Source: Prorocentrum cordatum (lineage: Eukaryota > Sar > Dinophyceae > Prorocentrales > Prorocentraceae). From it: a stretch of DNA of 64,000 nucleotides. The notes beneath the pieces are model-generated. The model made no database searches and was not told where the DNA came from. It saw only the letters and a program-made list of their open reading frames with translations. Below are positions 1 through 11,134 of this stretch, piece after piece. Positions within the stretch are counted from its first letter, which is position 1; each line of letters starts with the position of its first letter. The stretch lies in assembly GCA_963575745.1 (NCBI GenBank), contig CAUYUJ010014264.1:250329-314328 (forward strand), given 5' to 3'. The position numbers and the translations under genes were made by a program.

Positions 1-84
1 CAGTGCCCCGCGTCCAACCTCACCTTCCTCCTCTCCGTCCTCCCTCCTTCCTGCGTGACTCTGCTCTTCGCATCAAGTTTGCCA

Positions 85-1115
85 TTTCGGCGCACCCCCA
101 CATGTTTCGTGGATCGGAGCTCCACTGAAAGCCCCACTGGCGGTGCTCGCATGCGCCCCCGCACCCGAGTCGGAACGCCCCTCACACGTTTCGTGGCCTC
201 ATAGGGAGCTCCACAGAAAGCCCCAGTGGCGGTGTCCGCATGCCTCCCCGCCACCTGGTTCGGACGCGCCTCACACGTTTCGTGGCCCCACAAAGCTCCA
301 CCGAAGGCCCCATTGGCTGTGTTCGCATGCGTCCCTGTAGCCGATTCGGCACACCCATCGCACGCTTCGTGGCCCCATGGGGAGCTCCACCGAAGGCCCC
401 GTGGGCGGTGTTCGCATGCGTTCTCGCCGCCCATTCTGGCACACCCGGAACACGCTTCGTGGCCCCATGGGGAGCCCCACCGAAGGCCCCGTTGGCGGTG
501 TTCGCATACGTTCTCGCCGCCGATTCCGGCACACCCCGCACACGCTTTCTGGGTCCCTGGGGAATTCCACCGAAGGCCCCATTGGCGGTGTTCGCATGCG
601 CCCCCGCCAACCGATTCGGCACACCCTGCACACGCTTCGTGGGTCCATGGAGAACTCCATCGAAGACCCCATTGGCGGTGTTCGCATGCGCCCCCGCCAC
701 CCAGTCCGCTCACCCCTCACACGTTCCGTGGCCCCACACGGAGCTCCACCGAAAGCCCCGTTGGCGGTGCTCGCAAGCGTTCTCGCCGCCGATTCCGGCA
801 CACCCCGCACACGCTTCGTGGCCCCACAAAAAGCTCCACCGAAGGCCGCGGTGTCGGTGATCACAAGCGTTCCCGCTACCGATTTCGGCACACCCCGCAC
901 ACGCTTCGTGGCCCCATAGGGAGCTCCATCGAAGGCCCCTATGGTGGTGTTCGCATGTGTCCCCGCCACCCAGTCCGCTCACCCCTCACACGTTCCGTGG
1001 CCGCATAGAGAGCTCCACTGAAGGCCTCAGTGCTGGTGTTCGCAGGAGCCCCCGACACCAATTTCGGCACAACCCTCGAATGTTTCGTGGTCCGATAGGA
1101 AACTCCACCGAAGAC
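85..1115. repeat. 90-bp tandem array, about 12 copies
   Basis: The landmark CACGCTTCGTGG (or a close variant) recurs at 101, 185, 274, 361, 451, 541, 631, 720, 810, 900, 989 and 1078, giving a period of 87-90 bp. Each unit also carries GGAGCTCCACCGAAGGCCCC and GTTCGCATGCG. Because most units are 90 bp (30 codons), frames stay open on both strands for hundreds of bases; I read this as an effect of the period, not as genes. Related sequence lies in reverse orientation at 26.1-26.5 kb. Confidence 0.93.
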
Positions 1116-1129
1116 GATATACACCAGCG

Positions 1130-2060
1130 AACTAGTCACAGCGCGCCAAGATAATCCTGCCACCTCGTTCACATTCAGAAAGGCCAACAAAAAGAATCAA
1201 CTGGTAATCCACCAGAAAAGGACACCTTTGATATTCCGCCACATATGGATTGCTTTCGTGACCTACCCCCCGACAACAATTTTTGTAATCCGCTATAGTA
1301 AGGCAGAGTGCCTCAACAGCCAAACAATAGTTCCTTTGGCCTGCGCCACACAAGGAATCTCTTTGCTGTCCGCCGCAAAAAGATGTGCTTGAAACCTGCC
1401 ACCAATATAGTTTCTTCGCCACCAACAAACAATCGACATGAAAACCGCCACACGGTGAATCAATGTGCAAGCGGCCCCCAACAATAATCAATGAATGGCC
1501 ACTCAAAAAACTAACTCGACATTTGGCACAGAACAGACCTCTTAGTACTCGGCCATAAGAAAATGCACGTGGCAACCGAGATACGCCACAACAGGAATCC
1601 GTTTAAAACCAGCCGCACGTCAAAGTTATGTACAATCGTCTTAAGAAAAAGGCACCACCCTACAATCGGCAACGAAAAGCACCAATTCCTACGCCGCAGC
1701 AGAAAGAACCAATGTGTAAGCAATCGCGCCAGAAAGTCCCTTGCAACCGCGCGTCGAAAGAAGTTATGTTGTAAGGGCGCCACGACAAAAAAATATCTTC
1801 CATGGTCGCTATACACCGGATTCTGTGTGTAAGGGCCTCATGCGGAATCAACCTGTATCCCGCGACACAAAGACCCGTTCGGTAAACTACGGCAAGAGAA
1901 ACTAATGTGTAACCCGCTTCAACGGAAACCACATGTGCTCCGTTACAAGGCGAATCGCCATACAGGGAATCAATGTGCACCCGCAGCCAAAACAACATCA
2001 CTTTGCAATCTGGCGCGAGAAAAAAAACAAAGTGTAAGCCGCCACAAAAAGGAAGTCTAG
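1130..2060. repeat. Degenerate A-rich minisatellite
   Basis: Loose tandem repeats with a spacing of roughly 35-45 bp. Each carries a GCCACA core followed by GGAATCAATGTGTAA or a variant (for example near 1340, 1450, 1590, 1835, 1960 and 2030). The stretch is less GC-rich than its surroundings. No gene seen. Confidence 0.6.
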
Positions 2061-2084
2061 GGAGGCTCCTCTTACAAGCCCCCT

Positions 2085-2168
2085 CTTCCCCTTCGGGGGG
2101 GGGGGTTTACCGGCGGCGGCGGCGGCGGCGGTGGCGGCAGCGGCTGCGGCGGCGGTTTGGCAGCGGGG

Positions 2169-2204
<36 letters not shown>

Positions 2205-2206
2205 AA

Positions 2207-2238
<32 letters not shown>

Positions 2239-2340
2239 CAGCGGCGGCGGCGGCGGCGGCGGCGGCAAGCGGCGGCGGCGGCGGGCGGCGGCGGCGGCGG
2301 CGGCCAGCGGCGGCGGCGGCGGATTGGCCCCCAATAGTTG
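2085..2340. repeat. GGC microsatellite inside a dispersed element
   Basis: Nearly pure GGC/GCG trinucleotides run from about 2108 to 2325 with AGC interruptions. The bases just before (CTCTTCCCCTTCGGGG then TTTACC) and just after (CCCCTACCCCCTCCCC, GACCTGGACGGGG near 2440-2475) match a shorter element at 44,795-44,860 that lacks the expansion, so the GGC run sits inside a dispersed repeat. Confidence 0.85.
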
Positions 2341-2514
2341 CCCATCTGCTGAAGCTCAGGCCAGACTCGGGTGCTACGTATGTGTTGGGAGGGCGGGTGG
2401 GAGTGAGCTGGACGGCTTGCTATCTACGAGGGTGTCTTGACCCCTCTCCCCTACCCCCTCCCCTGGACCTGGACGGGGCGCCCCACGAGGTGTCGGAGGG
2501 TACCTGTTCGCCCA

Positions 2515-2680
2515 ACATGGCCACAAGAAGGCCTCAGAGAGCCCAAGATGACCTCCAAGGTGGCTCAATATAGCCCAAGATGCCTCAAACCGGCTCCCAA
2601 GATGCTCCAAGAGGCCCCAAGAACACTCCAAGACGGCTCCAAGACGCCTCCGAGTCCTCCAAAGAGGCCCCCAAGTTGCC
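2515..2680. repeat. CCAAGAGG-type minisatellite, locus 1
   Basis: Degenerate 10-12 bp units such as CCAAGATGACCT, CCAAGAGGCC and CCAAGACGGCT follow each other, starting just after the element end at 2475. The same family is found near 7.2, 28.0, 33.1-33.7, 44.9-45.6 and 55.0 kb. Confidence 0.8.
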
Positions 2681-2689
2681 AACAACTTT

Positions 2690-2900
2690 CTAACAGCAAA
2701 AGAGAACACAATATATTTTGCTGTCTCGCCTCTTCGCTTCCGATGGCAATCCGAGGCCTCAAGATGGCCCCAAAATGGCATCCGTCCTGCCTTCTGCCTC
2801 CTCCACCTCCTCCTTCTCCTTCTCCTTCTCCACCTTCTCCTCCTGCCTCCTCGTCCTCCTCCGGGACCTCGAGCGGCACGGGCGGCTGCAGCGAGTTCTG
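2690..2900. repeat. Conserved AT-rich insert plus CTC-rich tract
   Basis: A block near 2690-2775 (AAAAGAGAACACAATAT then TCGCTTCCGATGGCAATC) is shared with 33,315-33,375 and 45,080-45,150. In all three places it interrupts the CCAAGAGG-type minisatellite. It is followed here by a CTC/CTT trinucleotide tract at 2796-2865. Confidence 0.65.
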
Positions 2901-3204
2901 CCTCCTCACAGCGTGCTGGCCTGGGGTGTCGGGGCCGCGCCCGCGAGGGGTATTGCATCCAGCACCAGGGCGACGTCCCCGCTTAGGGCCAACGATCGCG
3001 GTGCGGTGAATGCAGTCGGGCCTAGGACAGAAGAACCTCCTCCAAGGGCATGGAACCCTTCGCCAGCCAAAACACCCCGAACCATGAGATCACTCGAGGG
3101 TACCCTCCCCAGGGGTGCACAAGACCATCCCACCGAACACGAACAACATTAGGGTACCCTCCCCGAACTGACCTCGATCTCATGCCTCGGTCCGACAGTC
3201 GGCC

Positions 3205-3260
3205 ATGTCCACCGCCGGGGGAGCCGACGCCCTGGGACACCAGGGGGCGGCGGTGGACAT
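3205..3260. repeat. Hairpin, 12-nt perfect arms
   Basis: ATGTCCACCGCC at 3205-3216 pairs with GGCGGTGGACAT at 3249-3260, with a second inner stem CCCTGG/CCAGGG. The GGGTACCC palindrome occurs twice just upstream (near 3109 and 3153). No partner copy was found in the window. Confidence 0.75.
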
Positions 3261-3636
3261 CGATGTGTTTGGGCCCCGGGGGCCCGAACATGTCCAGATC
3301 CAAGATTCGGTCTGCTGGAGAGGCAATCGAGCAGAGACTGCCAGATATTGATGTGCTTACAGAGGGAGCCCCAGCCAACCCAACCCTGCCGCCTCTCGCC
3401 CCCCCCCTTGCAGGGCGGCGGCGGATATGCGCGGCTACGCGATTAGGTGCATACAATGCACCACGTGTGCGTGTCTGTGGACGGGCGTTTGTGTACACAT
3501 ACACGTCTACCACTTAAAATGCATAGTGCAGATGCGGAGCAGATGCATGGAGCTAGCAGGATTCACAGGTAGGCTAAACTAACAGACGTATTCACAATGT
3601 ATCGCGAACAGGTTGCCAGATGGCAGGACAGACATG

Positions 3637-3715
3637 AAGAGCGGCTGAGAGAGAAAAAGAGAGAGATAGAGAGAGAGAGAGAGAAACCAAAAGACAGAGA
3701 CAGAGAGAACGAGAG
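3637..3715. repeat. AG dinucleotide microsatellite
   Basis: Impure (GA)n with A-runs and GATA interruptions. A second tract of the same type lies at 13,405-13,495. Confidence 0.9.
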
Positions 3716-3762
3716 AGGACATATATAAGAACACGCTCATCCATACATGCAGTCCTTCACGT

Positions 3763-4233
3763 GTGTGCACAATACAGATTGCTGGTAATGACTGCGAGGG
3801 GCTCTTTGCATTTTGCCATCGCGCTGACTTGCACTCACCCAGGATGCCGTCCTCCTCATTCAGCTCGCACCTACGTTACACTGACTATTACGCCGCTTAT
3901 TATGTTATTTCTCTCATGTTGGATGGAACCCCCGCGCATTTGGTTCAATCAACAAATTCTCTGTTCTTACTACAATGCGCCCCCTCTCCACTCGTCAACT
4001 TTATCGATGCCGCCAACTTTTGCACCCGCATTCCCGATCGCGCCGTGCCTGTGCCTGCACGTGAGCCTTTCAAACGCATGGCCCCTGGCGTAAAGTATGA
4101 CAATGTCTGGGGATACTTTATCGTGGCATCGTGCGTATCCCTCTGGGCCAAGCTGGCTCGCCTTGAGCCAAAATACCTACGTACCCAGCCGTCGCTCTCA
4201 GTCCCTGGCCGCATCTCTGCATTTCCACTGTAA
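3763..4233 (+). other. Unassigned stretch with an open frame
   Basis: A 156-codon frame is open on the plus strand. Its composition is less biased than most frames here, but I recognise no domain. It overlaps, in antisense, a spliced-leader-like 22-mer at 4162-4183. If that 22-mer is a true relic, the transcript-derived sequence would read from 4161 leftwards on the minus strand, where a frame is open from 4214 to 3945. I cannot tell which strand, if either, was coding. Confidence 0.25.
4162..4183 (-). other. Candidate relict dinoflagellate spliced leader
   Basis: Read on the minus strand from 4183 to 4162, the sequence matches the 22-nt dinoflagellate spliced leader at 19 positions, including an unbroken ATTTTGGCTCAAG over the last 13. 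Mismatches fall at leader positions 2, 8 and 9. Relict leaders in dinoflagellate genomes are known to mark genes re-inserted from trans-spliced mRNA. The overlap with an open plus-strand frame is the main reason for caution. Confidence 0.5.
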
Positions 4234-4544
4234 TCCTATGTCCAGACTGCTGCAAGGTTTATAAGCTCGACCGCAATCATACTCAATAGCAATCTTGATA
4301 GGATCATAGGGTCATGGACACATTTACTTGGGAAGCTGCTGGAAGTGGTGTTCCCTTCGGGTGATTCTCTCGCCCTTCCGTATTTCCCATCCGTTTCCTT
4401 CTGCAGCCTCCTCTTCTGTCCTCCTCCTCCTTCTGCTCCTCCTCCTCCTTCCTAAACATTCCCTGTGTTCTCCTACCTGCCCTCACCATTTCCTATCCAC
4501 CTGCTTCTGGCCTCTCGGGCCCCTCGAACCTCCAAGGGCCTCAG

Positions 4545-4625
4545 GAAAGGGAGGAGGAGGAGGAGGAGGAAGAGGAGGAGGAATTGGAGATGGAGGAGGA
4601 GGAGGAGGAAGCGGGGGGGATGGAT
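4545..4625. repeat. GGA microsatellite
   Basis: GGA/GAG trinucleotides with GAA interruptions, preceded at 4420-4450 by a short CTC tract of opposite polarity, so the two could pair. Confidence 0.85.
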
Positions 4626-4979
4626 CTTCGGTAGCGTTTCTGGCCTCAGCTCGAGCCTCGGGCGGCCCTTCGGGACGACCGGGGCACCCCTGGATGCCCC
4701 TCGACGGAGGCACATGGCTGAGGGGAAGAGGACCTCCTCCGATCCTCGATCCTCCTGCTTCGCCGCCTCGGAAGATTCCCCCCCCCCCCCTCCCTGCCCC
4801 CGCTCCTCGGGCGCTCCCCCCTGGGGGGGGGGCGCACCACAGCCAGGGGGTAAAGGTGCACCTGCCATGCACCTCTGGGGGCTCCGAGGGGGCTCTTTTC
4901 CTGCAACCCTGCATCCTCCACCTCATCTACCGCTTCCCCATTTTGACACGTCCGACCCCGCCCCCCCCCAGACCCCCGA

Positions 4980-5060
4980 CGCTGAAACTTTTGTCAACAG
5001 CGTGACCCCCAGAAATCTGCACCCTTTCCGTCCGTTGGACCGTTTTTCATCCAGTGTCGT
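4980..5060. repeat. Dispersed block also at 42.15 and 48.17 kb
   Basis: The order GTGACCCCCAGAAATCTG, a CCCT run and TTTTTCATCCAGTGTCG resembles 48,165-48,225 (GTGGACCCCCGGAAATCT, TTTCATCCCGATCTG) and 42,160-42,215 (TTTTTCATCCCGAGCCG). A decayed member of the duplicated segment described at 41.6 and 48.1 kb. Confidence 0.5.
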
Positions 5061-5094
5061 TGTTTGACGGTCCAGGGGCCCCACTAAGGACCCT

Positions 5095-5500
5095 AAAAAT
5101 TGTCTAAAACCTCCTGCCGTGCATTTTTCCTGGTATTGCGACGCAAATGTCTGGGACAAGACCGTGCGGTCAGGGACTTTTGGTCAGCGTGTCGCGGCGG
5201 CGGCCCCGACGACACGCTGTGCGAGCTGATACATCGTGCCCCCCCGCCCCGCGGGGCGGGAGGCCAGGAGAAGCTCGGGGCGCTGGCCCGGGGACTCGGA
5301 CGTGGTTGGCGTGCCGCGCCGGAGCGTGGTAGGCCAGACCCGACGGCGCCACACGCAAAGCAAACGTTCCCGGTGGTTTTCGGGCCATACCTCGGAACCC
5401 CAGGAGGACGTCCGGGGCGATCGGGGGCACCCCTCGAACGCTCTCGGCGGGGCGCAGCTGCTGGAGAGCACCTCGGAGCTGGACAGCCACGGAGAGCCCA
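5095..5500. repeat. About 400-bp dispersed duplicate, copy 1
   Basis: Copy 1 of a segment repeated at 21,121-21,545. Shared landmarks in order: AATTGTCTAAAACCTCC, ACCGTGCGGTCAGGGACTTT, GTCAGCGTGTCGCGGCGG, GGCGTGCCGCGCCGGA, GACGGCGCCACACGC, CGGGCCATA and GCAGCTGCTGGAGAGCA. One shared frame reads ALG-x-AQLLES in both copies, so part of the segment may be an old coding fragment. Frames here stay open into the GAT tract but I assign no function. Confidence 0.88.
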
Positions 5501-5711
5501 TGAAGGCAAAAGCAACCCTGGAGCTGTCGGCGCGGCACGCCAAGCTGGCGGGCGCGCGGCGCGCGGCCTTTTCCCCGCCCTCGCGTCGATGCTGCGTCGC
5601 CCAGGCGTGGGGGAGTCTGTTGGCCGCCCTTTGCGGGGCAGCGTCAGGCTGCGGCTGGCTCCTGGCGCGCTGCGCCGAGGGGGAGGGGAGGGAGGGCAGA
5701 GGGAGGAGACG

Positions 5712-6173
5712 ATGATGATAGATGATGGATGGTGGCTGACGGATGGTGGATGATGGACGATGATGGACGGTTGATGATGATGATGATGCTGATGCTGATG
5801 ATGATGAAGATGCTGGTGGTGCAAACCATGCTGTTGATAATGACGATTATGATGCTGCTGCTGATGATGATGATGATGATGACGAGGCTGATGATGGTGA
5901 TGATAATACTTAGGACGATGATGCTGGTGGTGGCAATTATGATGCTGATAAGTATGATGATGCTGCTGCTGATGATGATGATGATGCTGATGATGATGAT
6001 GATGATGACGATGATGGTGATGGTGAAGGTGATGACGAGGATGAGGATGAGGAGGATGATGATGATGATGACAATGATGAATATGATGATGATGGTGATG
6101 ATCAGGTGATTGTGATGGTGGTGATGATGCTGATGATGATGGTGATGCGGGTGAGCTGTTGATGCTGTTATTC

Positions 6174-6209
<36 letters not shown>

Positions 6210-6285
6210 CTGATGCTGATGCTGATGATGATGATGATGCTGGTGACGATGATGATGGTGACGATGAAGAAGATGACGATGATGC

Positions 6286-6350
<65 letters not shown>

Positions 6351-6504
6351 GTGATGGTGAAGGTAATGACGAGGATGAGGATGAGGATGATGATGATGAC
6401 GACAATGATGAATATGATGATGGTGGTGATGATCAGGTGATTGTGATGGTGGTGATGATGCTGATGATGATGGTGATGCGGGTGAGCTGTTGATGCTGTT
6501 ATTC

Positions 6505-6543
<39 letters not shown>

Positions 6544-6790
6544 CTGGTGACGATGATGATGGTGACGATGAAGAAGATGACGATGATACTGACGATGACG
6601 ATGACGATGATGATGATGATGATGATGATGGTTACGACGATGGTGATGATGACGACGATGCTGCTGATGATGATGATCATATAATGCTGATCATGATGAT
6701 AATGCGGCTGCTGATGAGGGTGTTGGTGATTGTGATGGTGATGGCGACGATGATGGTGAGGATGATGATGATTATGCTGGTGATGGTGCT
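5712..6790. repeat. GAT/ATG microsatellite with a 331-bp higher-order duplication
   Basis: About 1.1 kb of GAT-type trinucleotides with GCT, GAC, GGT and GAA variants. ATCAGGTGATTGTGATGG occurs at 6101 and 6432, and the flanking variant pattern (TGAAGGTRATGACGAGGATG before; GGGTGAGCTGTTGATGCTG after) is repeated with it, so two copies of a unit of about 331 bp span roughly 6001-6650. Poly-Met, poly-Asp or poly-His frames are repeat artefacts. Confidence 0.95.
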
Positions 6791-6999
6791 GCTGTTGGGG
6801 AACGGGAAGGAAGGGGTATGAGGTGATGGTGATGAAAAGGGGGCGGGAATATACGGATTAAGGAGGCGGATGTTGTGACCATGAAGGTGGAAAAGGAGGG
6901 CTCATGACGGATGAAGAGACAAAATAATCCGCCGACCCTTCGGCGTATGAACGACGCTGTCGTCGTCGTAGTCGTCGTCATCGTCGTCATCTGCAACCA

Positions 7000-7135
7000 C
7001 AAGGAAGTTGAGAAACGTCGTAGTTGAGTCGAAGGGAAGCCCCTTTCCTTTGATCCCTTCCACGCCAGGGGAGTCGGGGGGGGCCGTCCACCCCAGGGGG
7101 GGCCCCAGGGTGTGTTCCCCCTGAGGACAAGGGGG
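7000..7135. repeat. Dispersed block shared with 58.5 kb, copy 1
   Basis: GTCGTAGTTGAGTCGAAGG, then CCCTTTCCTTTGATCC, CCACGCCAGGGGAGTC and a G-rich run match 58,530-58,640 in the same order. In both places the CCAAGA-type or CCAACAGG-type minisatellite follows. Confidence 0.75.
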
Positions 7136-7275
7136 AGTCAGGCCCTCCCCCTCCGCCCTTGTTCCAAGAGTCCTTAGATCCGCTCCAAGGCGGCTCCAAG
7201 TGACCATGGAGGTTCCAAACAACTCCCCCGAGAGACAGGGCCCAAGAGGCTCCAAAGAGGACCACTCGAATGGCT
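7135..7275. repeat. CCAAGAGG-type minisatellite, locus 2
   Basis: Units such as CCAAGAGTCCTT, CCAAGGCGGCT and CCAAGAGGCT in tandem. Confidence 0.7.
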
Positions 7276-7279
7276 CCAG

Positions 7280-7480
7280 AGCGTTCGCATCGTCGTCGAC
7301 GTCGCTGCCGCCGTCGCTGCCGCCGTCGCCGTCGCCGTCGTCGCCGTCGTCGCCGTCGTGGTCGTGGTCGTCGTCGTCGTCGTCCCCCTTCAGGGTCAGC
7401 CATACGGCCTTTGAAATACACGATGATGGTGATGGTGATGGTGATGATGATGACGACGACGATGAAGAAGACGAAACACC
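7280..7480. repeat. CGTCGC and GATGGT simple repeats
   Basis: CGTCGC/CCGTCG units at 7285-7385, then GATGGTGATGGT at 7421-7475. Confidence 0.88.
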
Positions 7481-8700
7481 TTATGCACCCTCTGCCACTC
7501 GAATGTTAACAAAACAGAAATTGTGCCAACCCTCACGCGACCCAATCCACGAAACGTGCGAATCAAGGCCACAGTCTCTTCGCGAAGAAGGATCCTTTAC
7601 TTGCAAACCAACGCCTGATACAACTCCCAATGTTCGCGGGCATCCGTGCCGTACACGCTCGAAAAGACATGACGAAGAAGAGGCTGGCTGGCGCCCTCCG
7701 TGGGGTGTGCATCGTCGGTGCGAGGACAGCGAGCAGAGAACAGCCGGGAAGGGACGCCTTTCCTCGGCGGAGCTCGCCCAGCCTCCGCGCCCAGCCCCCC
7801 AAGGAGGCACCTGGAGTGAGCAGGGAAGAGGCCCCCTCCCCAGGTGGCCTCCCGCTCAGAGGAGCCGGCCAGGAAATTAGGGGCCCCAAGACTCGTGGGC
7901 GAGCAACGACATATATACATGTACGCCCTCCGCGGTCTTGCCTGCACGAACGTCCGCGTTGACACGCACTCCAAGGGAAACTAGCCGCGTACGTGTACAT
8001 ATGTTGCTGGCCTCTGCTTAAGGTGGTGCCTGCGGACCGCGCACAGAGGCTGAGAGGGAGCTCTACAACGGATCCTTCCTGGAGTCATCCAGGCAAGGCA
8101 GCCCGTGCGAACCATACCGCGGTCCGCCTGCGTGGTAGGCGGCGACCGCTGGATCCGCTCCCATCCCGAGCCCCTGCCCGCCACACCTATCCCCGCCGCC
8201 CCAGCCTCAGGAGGCTCGGGCCAAAGGAAGGCCGGAACCAGCGGCAGAAAAGCGTCGGGCAGAGAAACAAAACGCCTGCCTTCTATACCCCCCCCCCGGG
8301 CTCCGCACCACCGCCATCCCAACCCCACCCAACCCCCAAACCCCAGCCCACACTCCTCCGCCTTGTGGCAAGTCAGAACGAACCAGAAGACTTGGGCTGG
8401 GCGAAGGAGGGACAGAAGGGGGGGGGATCGGAGGGAGGCGAAAGCATCGGCTCGCTCGCCTCACCTCACCGTGCTGGCTGGCAGCGGCGACACCGCCCAT
8501 CCCCCGCTGGAGAAGCTGGTGCAGAATGGGCAATCGCCAAAGGGAAACAACATAAGCAGGAGGCATTCGGATCACAACCCTCCCCCGCCCCACCATCCCG
8601 GGAACTCCTGGGCACAAGGCTGAGAGCGTCGCCCACCCGCGCCCCCCGCCCTCCGGCCACCCCCAAATCGGAGGAGAGGGAGGGGGGGAGGCGGGGGGGC
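7480..8700. other. No gene recognised
   Basis: GC-rich, mostly unique sequence with C-runs and G-runs (8287-8300, 8415-8430, 8680-8700). Frames are open on both strands as expected from composition. I see no domain, RNA gene or repeat partner inside the window. Confidence 0.5.
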
Positions 8701-8965
8701 AAGTTAGGTGCGCTCGCGTCATATCAGACGTCCTACCCTTCCCTCCCATTCCTTACCATGGCGTAGAATTCGCAGAGTCGGATGTCGAGCAGGGCAATGT
8801 TCGCGAGAGGGTGCGCGATGCATGGCCGAGCACGGCGTGGCATGGCGTGCAAAACAATTGCAGACCGTAACGTGCCGTAGCATGGCGTGGCACTGCGTAG
8901 TGACATTGCATCACAAAGCGTTGCAGCGCAACGCATGGCATCGCACAGCGGTGCAGAAAACATGG
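8700..8965. repeat. Dispersed element, copy 1, left part
   Basis: Matches 12,484-12,700: TAGGTGCGCTCGCGTCATAT, CCTTACCATGGCGTAGA, AGTCGGATGTCGAGCAGG, GCGATGCAT. Both copies then run into degenerate GCATGGCGTG units of about 11 bp (8815-8960 here). Confidence 0.88.
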
Positions 8966-9229
8966 CGCCGAGTTCCTTGGAGGGTAAATGGATCGTCTTC
9001 GAGAGGCCTGGGCCGGTCTGGAGTCGTGGCTCCACGTCTAACTCCTTGGGCTCCCCCGCACAAGGCTGGGCTGATGGAGAGCACCCGCTGGCCCTGCTTC
9101 CAACATCGCCTTCTCAAAACAGAAACAGGGCTCCCGCTTGATACTTACTGAAAACGACGACGCCCCCAAATGGAGGTGTCTTCTGCGGCCCAGCAGGAAC
9201 AACGAATCGGCACCGAATGTGTACTCATT

Positions 9230-9505
9230 TCCGATGTTTTTTTTCGGGAGGGCATTTTCTACATTTTGGGGCCTATCTGGAAGAACTGAAAACGCCCGCG
9301 CTGCAGCAGGAGCACGATTTGGAGCAACCAGAGGCGCAGAAATGGAGCCAGCGCTGAAGCTGGAGCAGAATTTTGAACAATAAACACAGCGAACAGCAAT
9401 TTCGCTGGAATCCGGCGGAAAAAACAATACGCGGAAGGGGGGCCGGACATGTTCCGGACGTCATCAGGGGAGAGAGGAGAGTAGCACTCATATGATGTAA
9501 TTGCG
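9230..9505. repeat. Dispersed element, copy 1, right part
   Basis: Matches 12,720-13,045: CGCTGCAGCAGGAGCACGA, AGCAGAATTTTG, AAAAAACAATACGCGG, GTCATCAGGGGA and CATATGATGTA. The 53-bp tandem present in the other copy is reduced to about two diverged units here. Confidence 0.8.
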
Positions 9506-9835
9506 GGGGGGGGAAATAAGGAAAGGGGCAGGGAAGGAAGGGGAAGGAGAGTGTGGAGGGAAACGACAAGGAGAAGCTTACGGAAACGCCTCCACCTCGG
9601 CGCCCCCTGCCTGCCACGCCTGGCTCCGAGGGCCAAGGCAAGCAGGCCAAGCCCGTGTGCGGATGGCGGGTGCAGGAGGGGCCGGAGGAGGGAGGAGGAC
9701 AGGAAAGGGAGGGAGCAACAAAGGCGGGAGGGGAGGACGAGGGGGAGGAAGGGGGAGGAGGAACGGGGGAGGGGAGAGGAGAGGACGGGGGGGGAGAGGG
9801 GGAGAAGGGGGCAAGGAAGAACCGATGGCCGCTGC
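9505..9835. repeat. Purine-rich GGGGAGA tract
   Basis: Irregular GGGAGGA/GGGGAGA runs, densest at 9670-9820. No gene recognised. Confidence 0.75.
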
Positions 9836-10019
9836 CCGCTCTGCCCGCTGCTGGGCGCCGGGCGCGCCCGGCCGCGCTGCCGGGGTAAAAGGTCCGGACA
9901 GGACCTCCGCCACGCGTCCCGGCACCCGGAGGAGGCCTGCCCGCGATGCCTCCCAGGCCCCGCAGACGCCCAGGACGTGAGCTGGGCTCCCGCCCGGGGC
10001 CACACATGCCTCACAGAGT

Positions 10020-10065
10020 ACACTGCTGCTACTGCTGCTGCTGCGGCTGCTGCTGCTGCTTCGCC
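10020..10065. repeat. CTG microsatellite
   Basis: CTGCTGCTACTGCTGCTG followed by CGGCTGCTGCTG. Short and imperfect. Confidence 0.9.
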
Positions 10066-10249
10066 CATGAGCGCTTGCGATCACAGTGCGTGAGAATCAG
10101 AAGGCCTGCCCGCAGGCGTGAGGCTGACCGCCGTGCACGAAGGCGCGAGACGAGAAGCTTGAGGGCCAGGCCCTCTGTGAGGTCCTGGCTTGGACAGGGC
10201 AGCACTTGGGCGTATGGGTGATCCTCGAAAGCCCGCGCACGGACTGAAA

Positions 10250-11100
10250 GACAGGGCCCCTATGACCACCTCCTTCGCGTCGAGCTTGTAAGCTGCGCTG
10301 GTGCCTGCGTGCCGCGCTTGCCAGACGGGCCGATCCTTGATTCCCCAGCTCTGGAGCAGGCGAGAGACGCCGTGGCCCAGGAGGGGTGGCCCGCCTCCTG
10401 CTACATCCTACACATTGCACCGTACAGGTTGTCATCTGGCAAGGACCGCAGGGCTGCCCTGCGCGCTACCGCATCCACAACTGCACGACCTGCACCAGCG
10501 AGGGCACACCGCGGCTCGGAGACCGCTGCATCTACATTCTTCCGCGGCTGGGCTAAGAAAGCCTGCGCCCACCGGGCATAGCCCCCATCCAGGACGGCGG
10601 AGGCCCTGGACTGCGTCAGCGGCCGAAGCGGCATGAGCCCTCCATGACTGATGCGAGCGCTCCCGTTGCCAATGCGAGAGGGGGCCCCTCCGTCGGCGAC
10701 CCACCCCCCCAGGCTGGCACACTGGTGGGCACTCGCTGCTGCCAGACGCCTGCAGAGGAGGGGTAGGAAATCCTGCTCAAAGGCCAAGCCAGAGATGCCG
10801 CGCCACTGGGTTGACTGGTACCGGAGCCTGGCCTACCTGGCGCAGCTGCAGCCGCGGCCACTCTGCGCGGGCTGCGGACAGCCTGGCTCCGCCGACCAAC
10901 ATGGCTGCATGTTTTGCTGGCTTCGTGTGCGGCGAGGCCTTGTACTTCCATGCCCACGCCGCCAACATGTCCACCGAGGCCTGCGCATTGCCCCGCGATG
11001 ATGCAAGAAGCAGGGGGCATCCGCATGAAAGATCGCAGCGAGGCGCCTCGGGGCGAGACGGTCCAGCGCTTCAGCCGCGGATGCCTTGAAACGCTAGACC
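10250..11100. other. GC-rich unique stretch, possible coding debris
   Basis: The least repetitive part of the left arm. On the plus strand the frame at 10,651-11,001 contains a CxxC-x11-CxxC spacing (CAGC ... CMFC) like a small zinc-binding knuckle, but the frame has no other recognisable feature. Minus-strand frames (10,401-10,787 and 10,616-11,206) are equally open. I would not call a gene here without transcript evidence. Confidence 0.2.
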
Positions 11101-11134
11101 GGAGGAGAAGACGGAGGAAGAGGCCTCTTGTTTC

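Noticed and set aside
182-1008. Overlapping 170-260 codon frames on both strands
   Set aside because: The 90-bp period keeps any frame open; no domain, and both strands are equally open.
5729-6684. Poly-Met, poly-Asp and poly-His/Ser frames
   Set aside because: Pure translation of GAT-type microsatellite.
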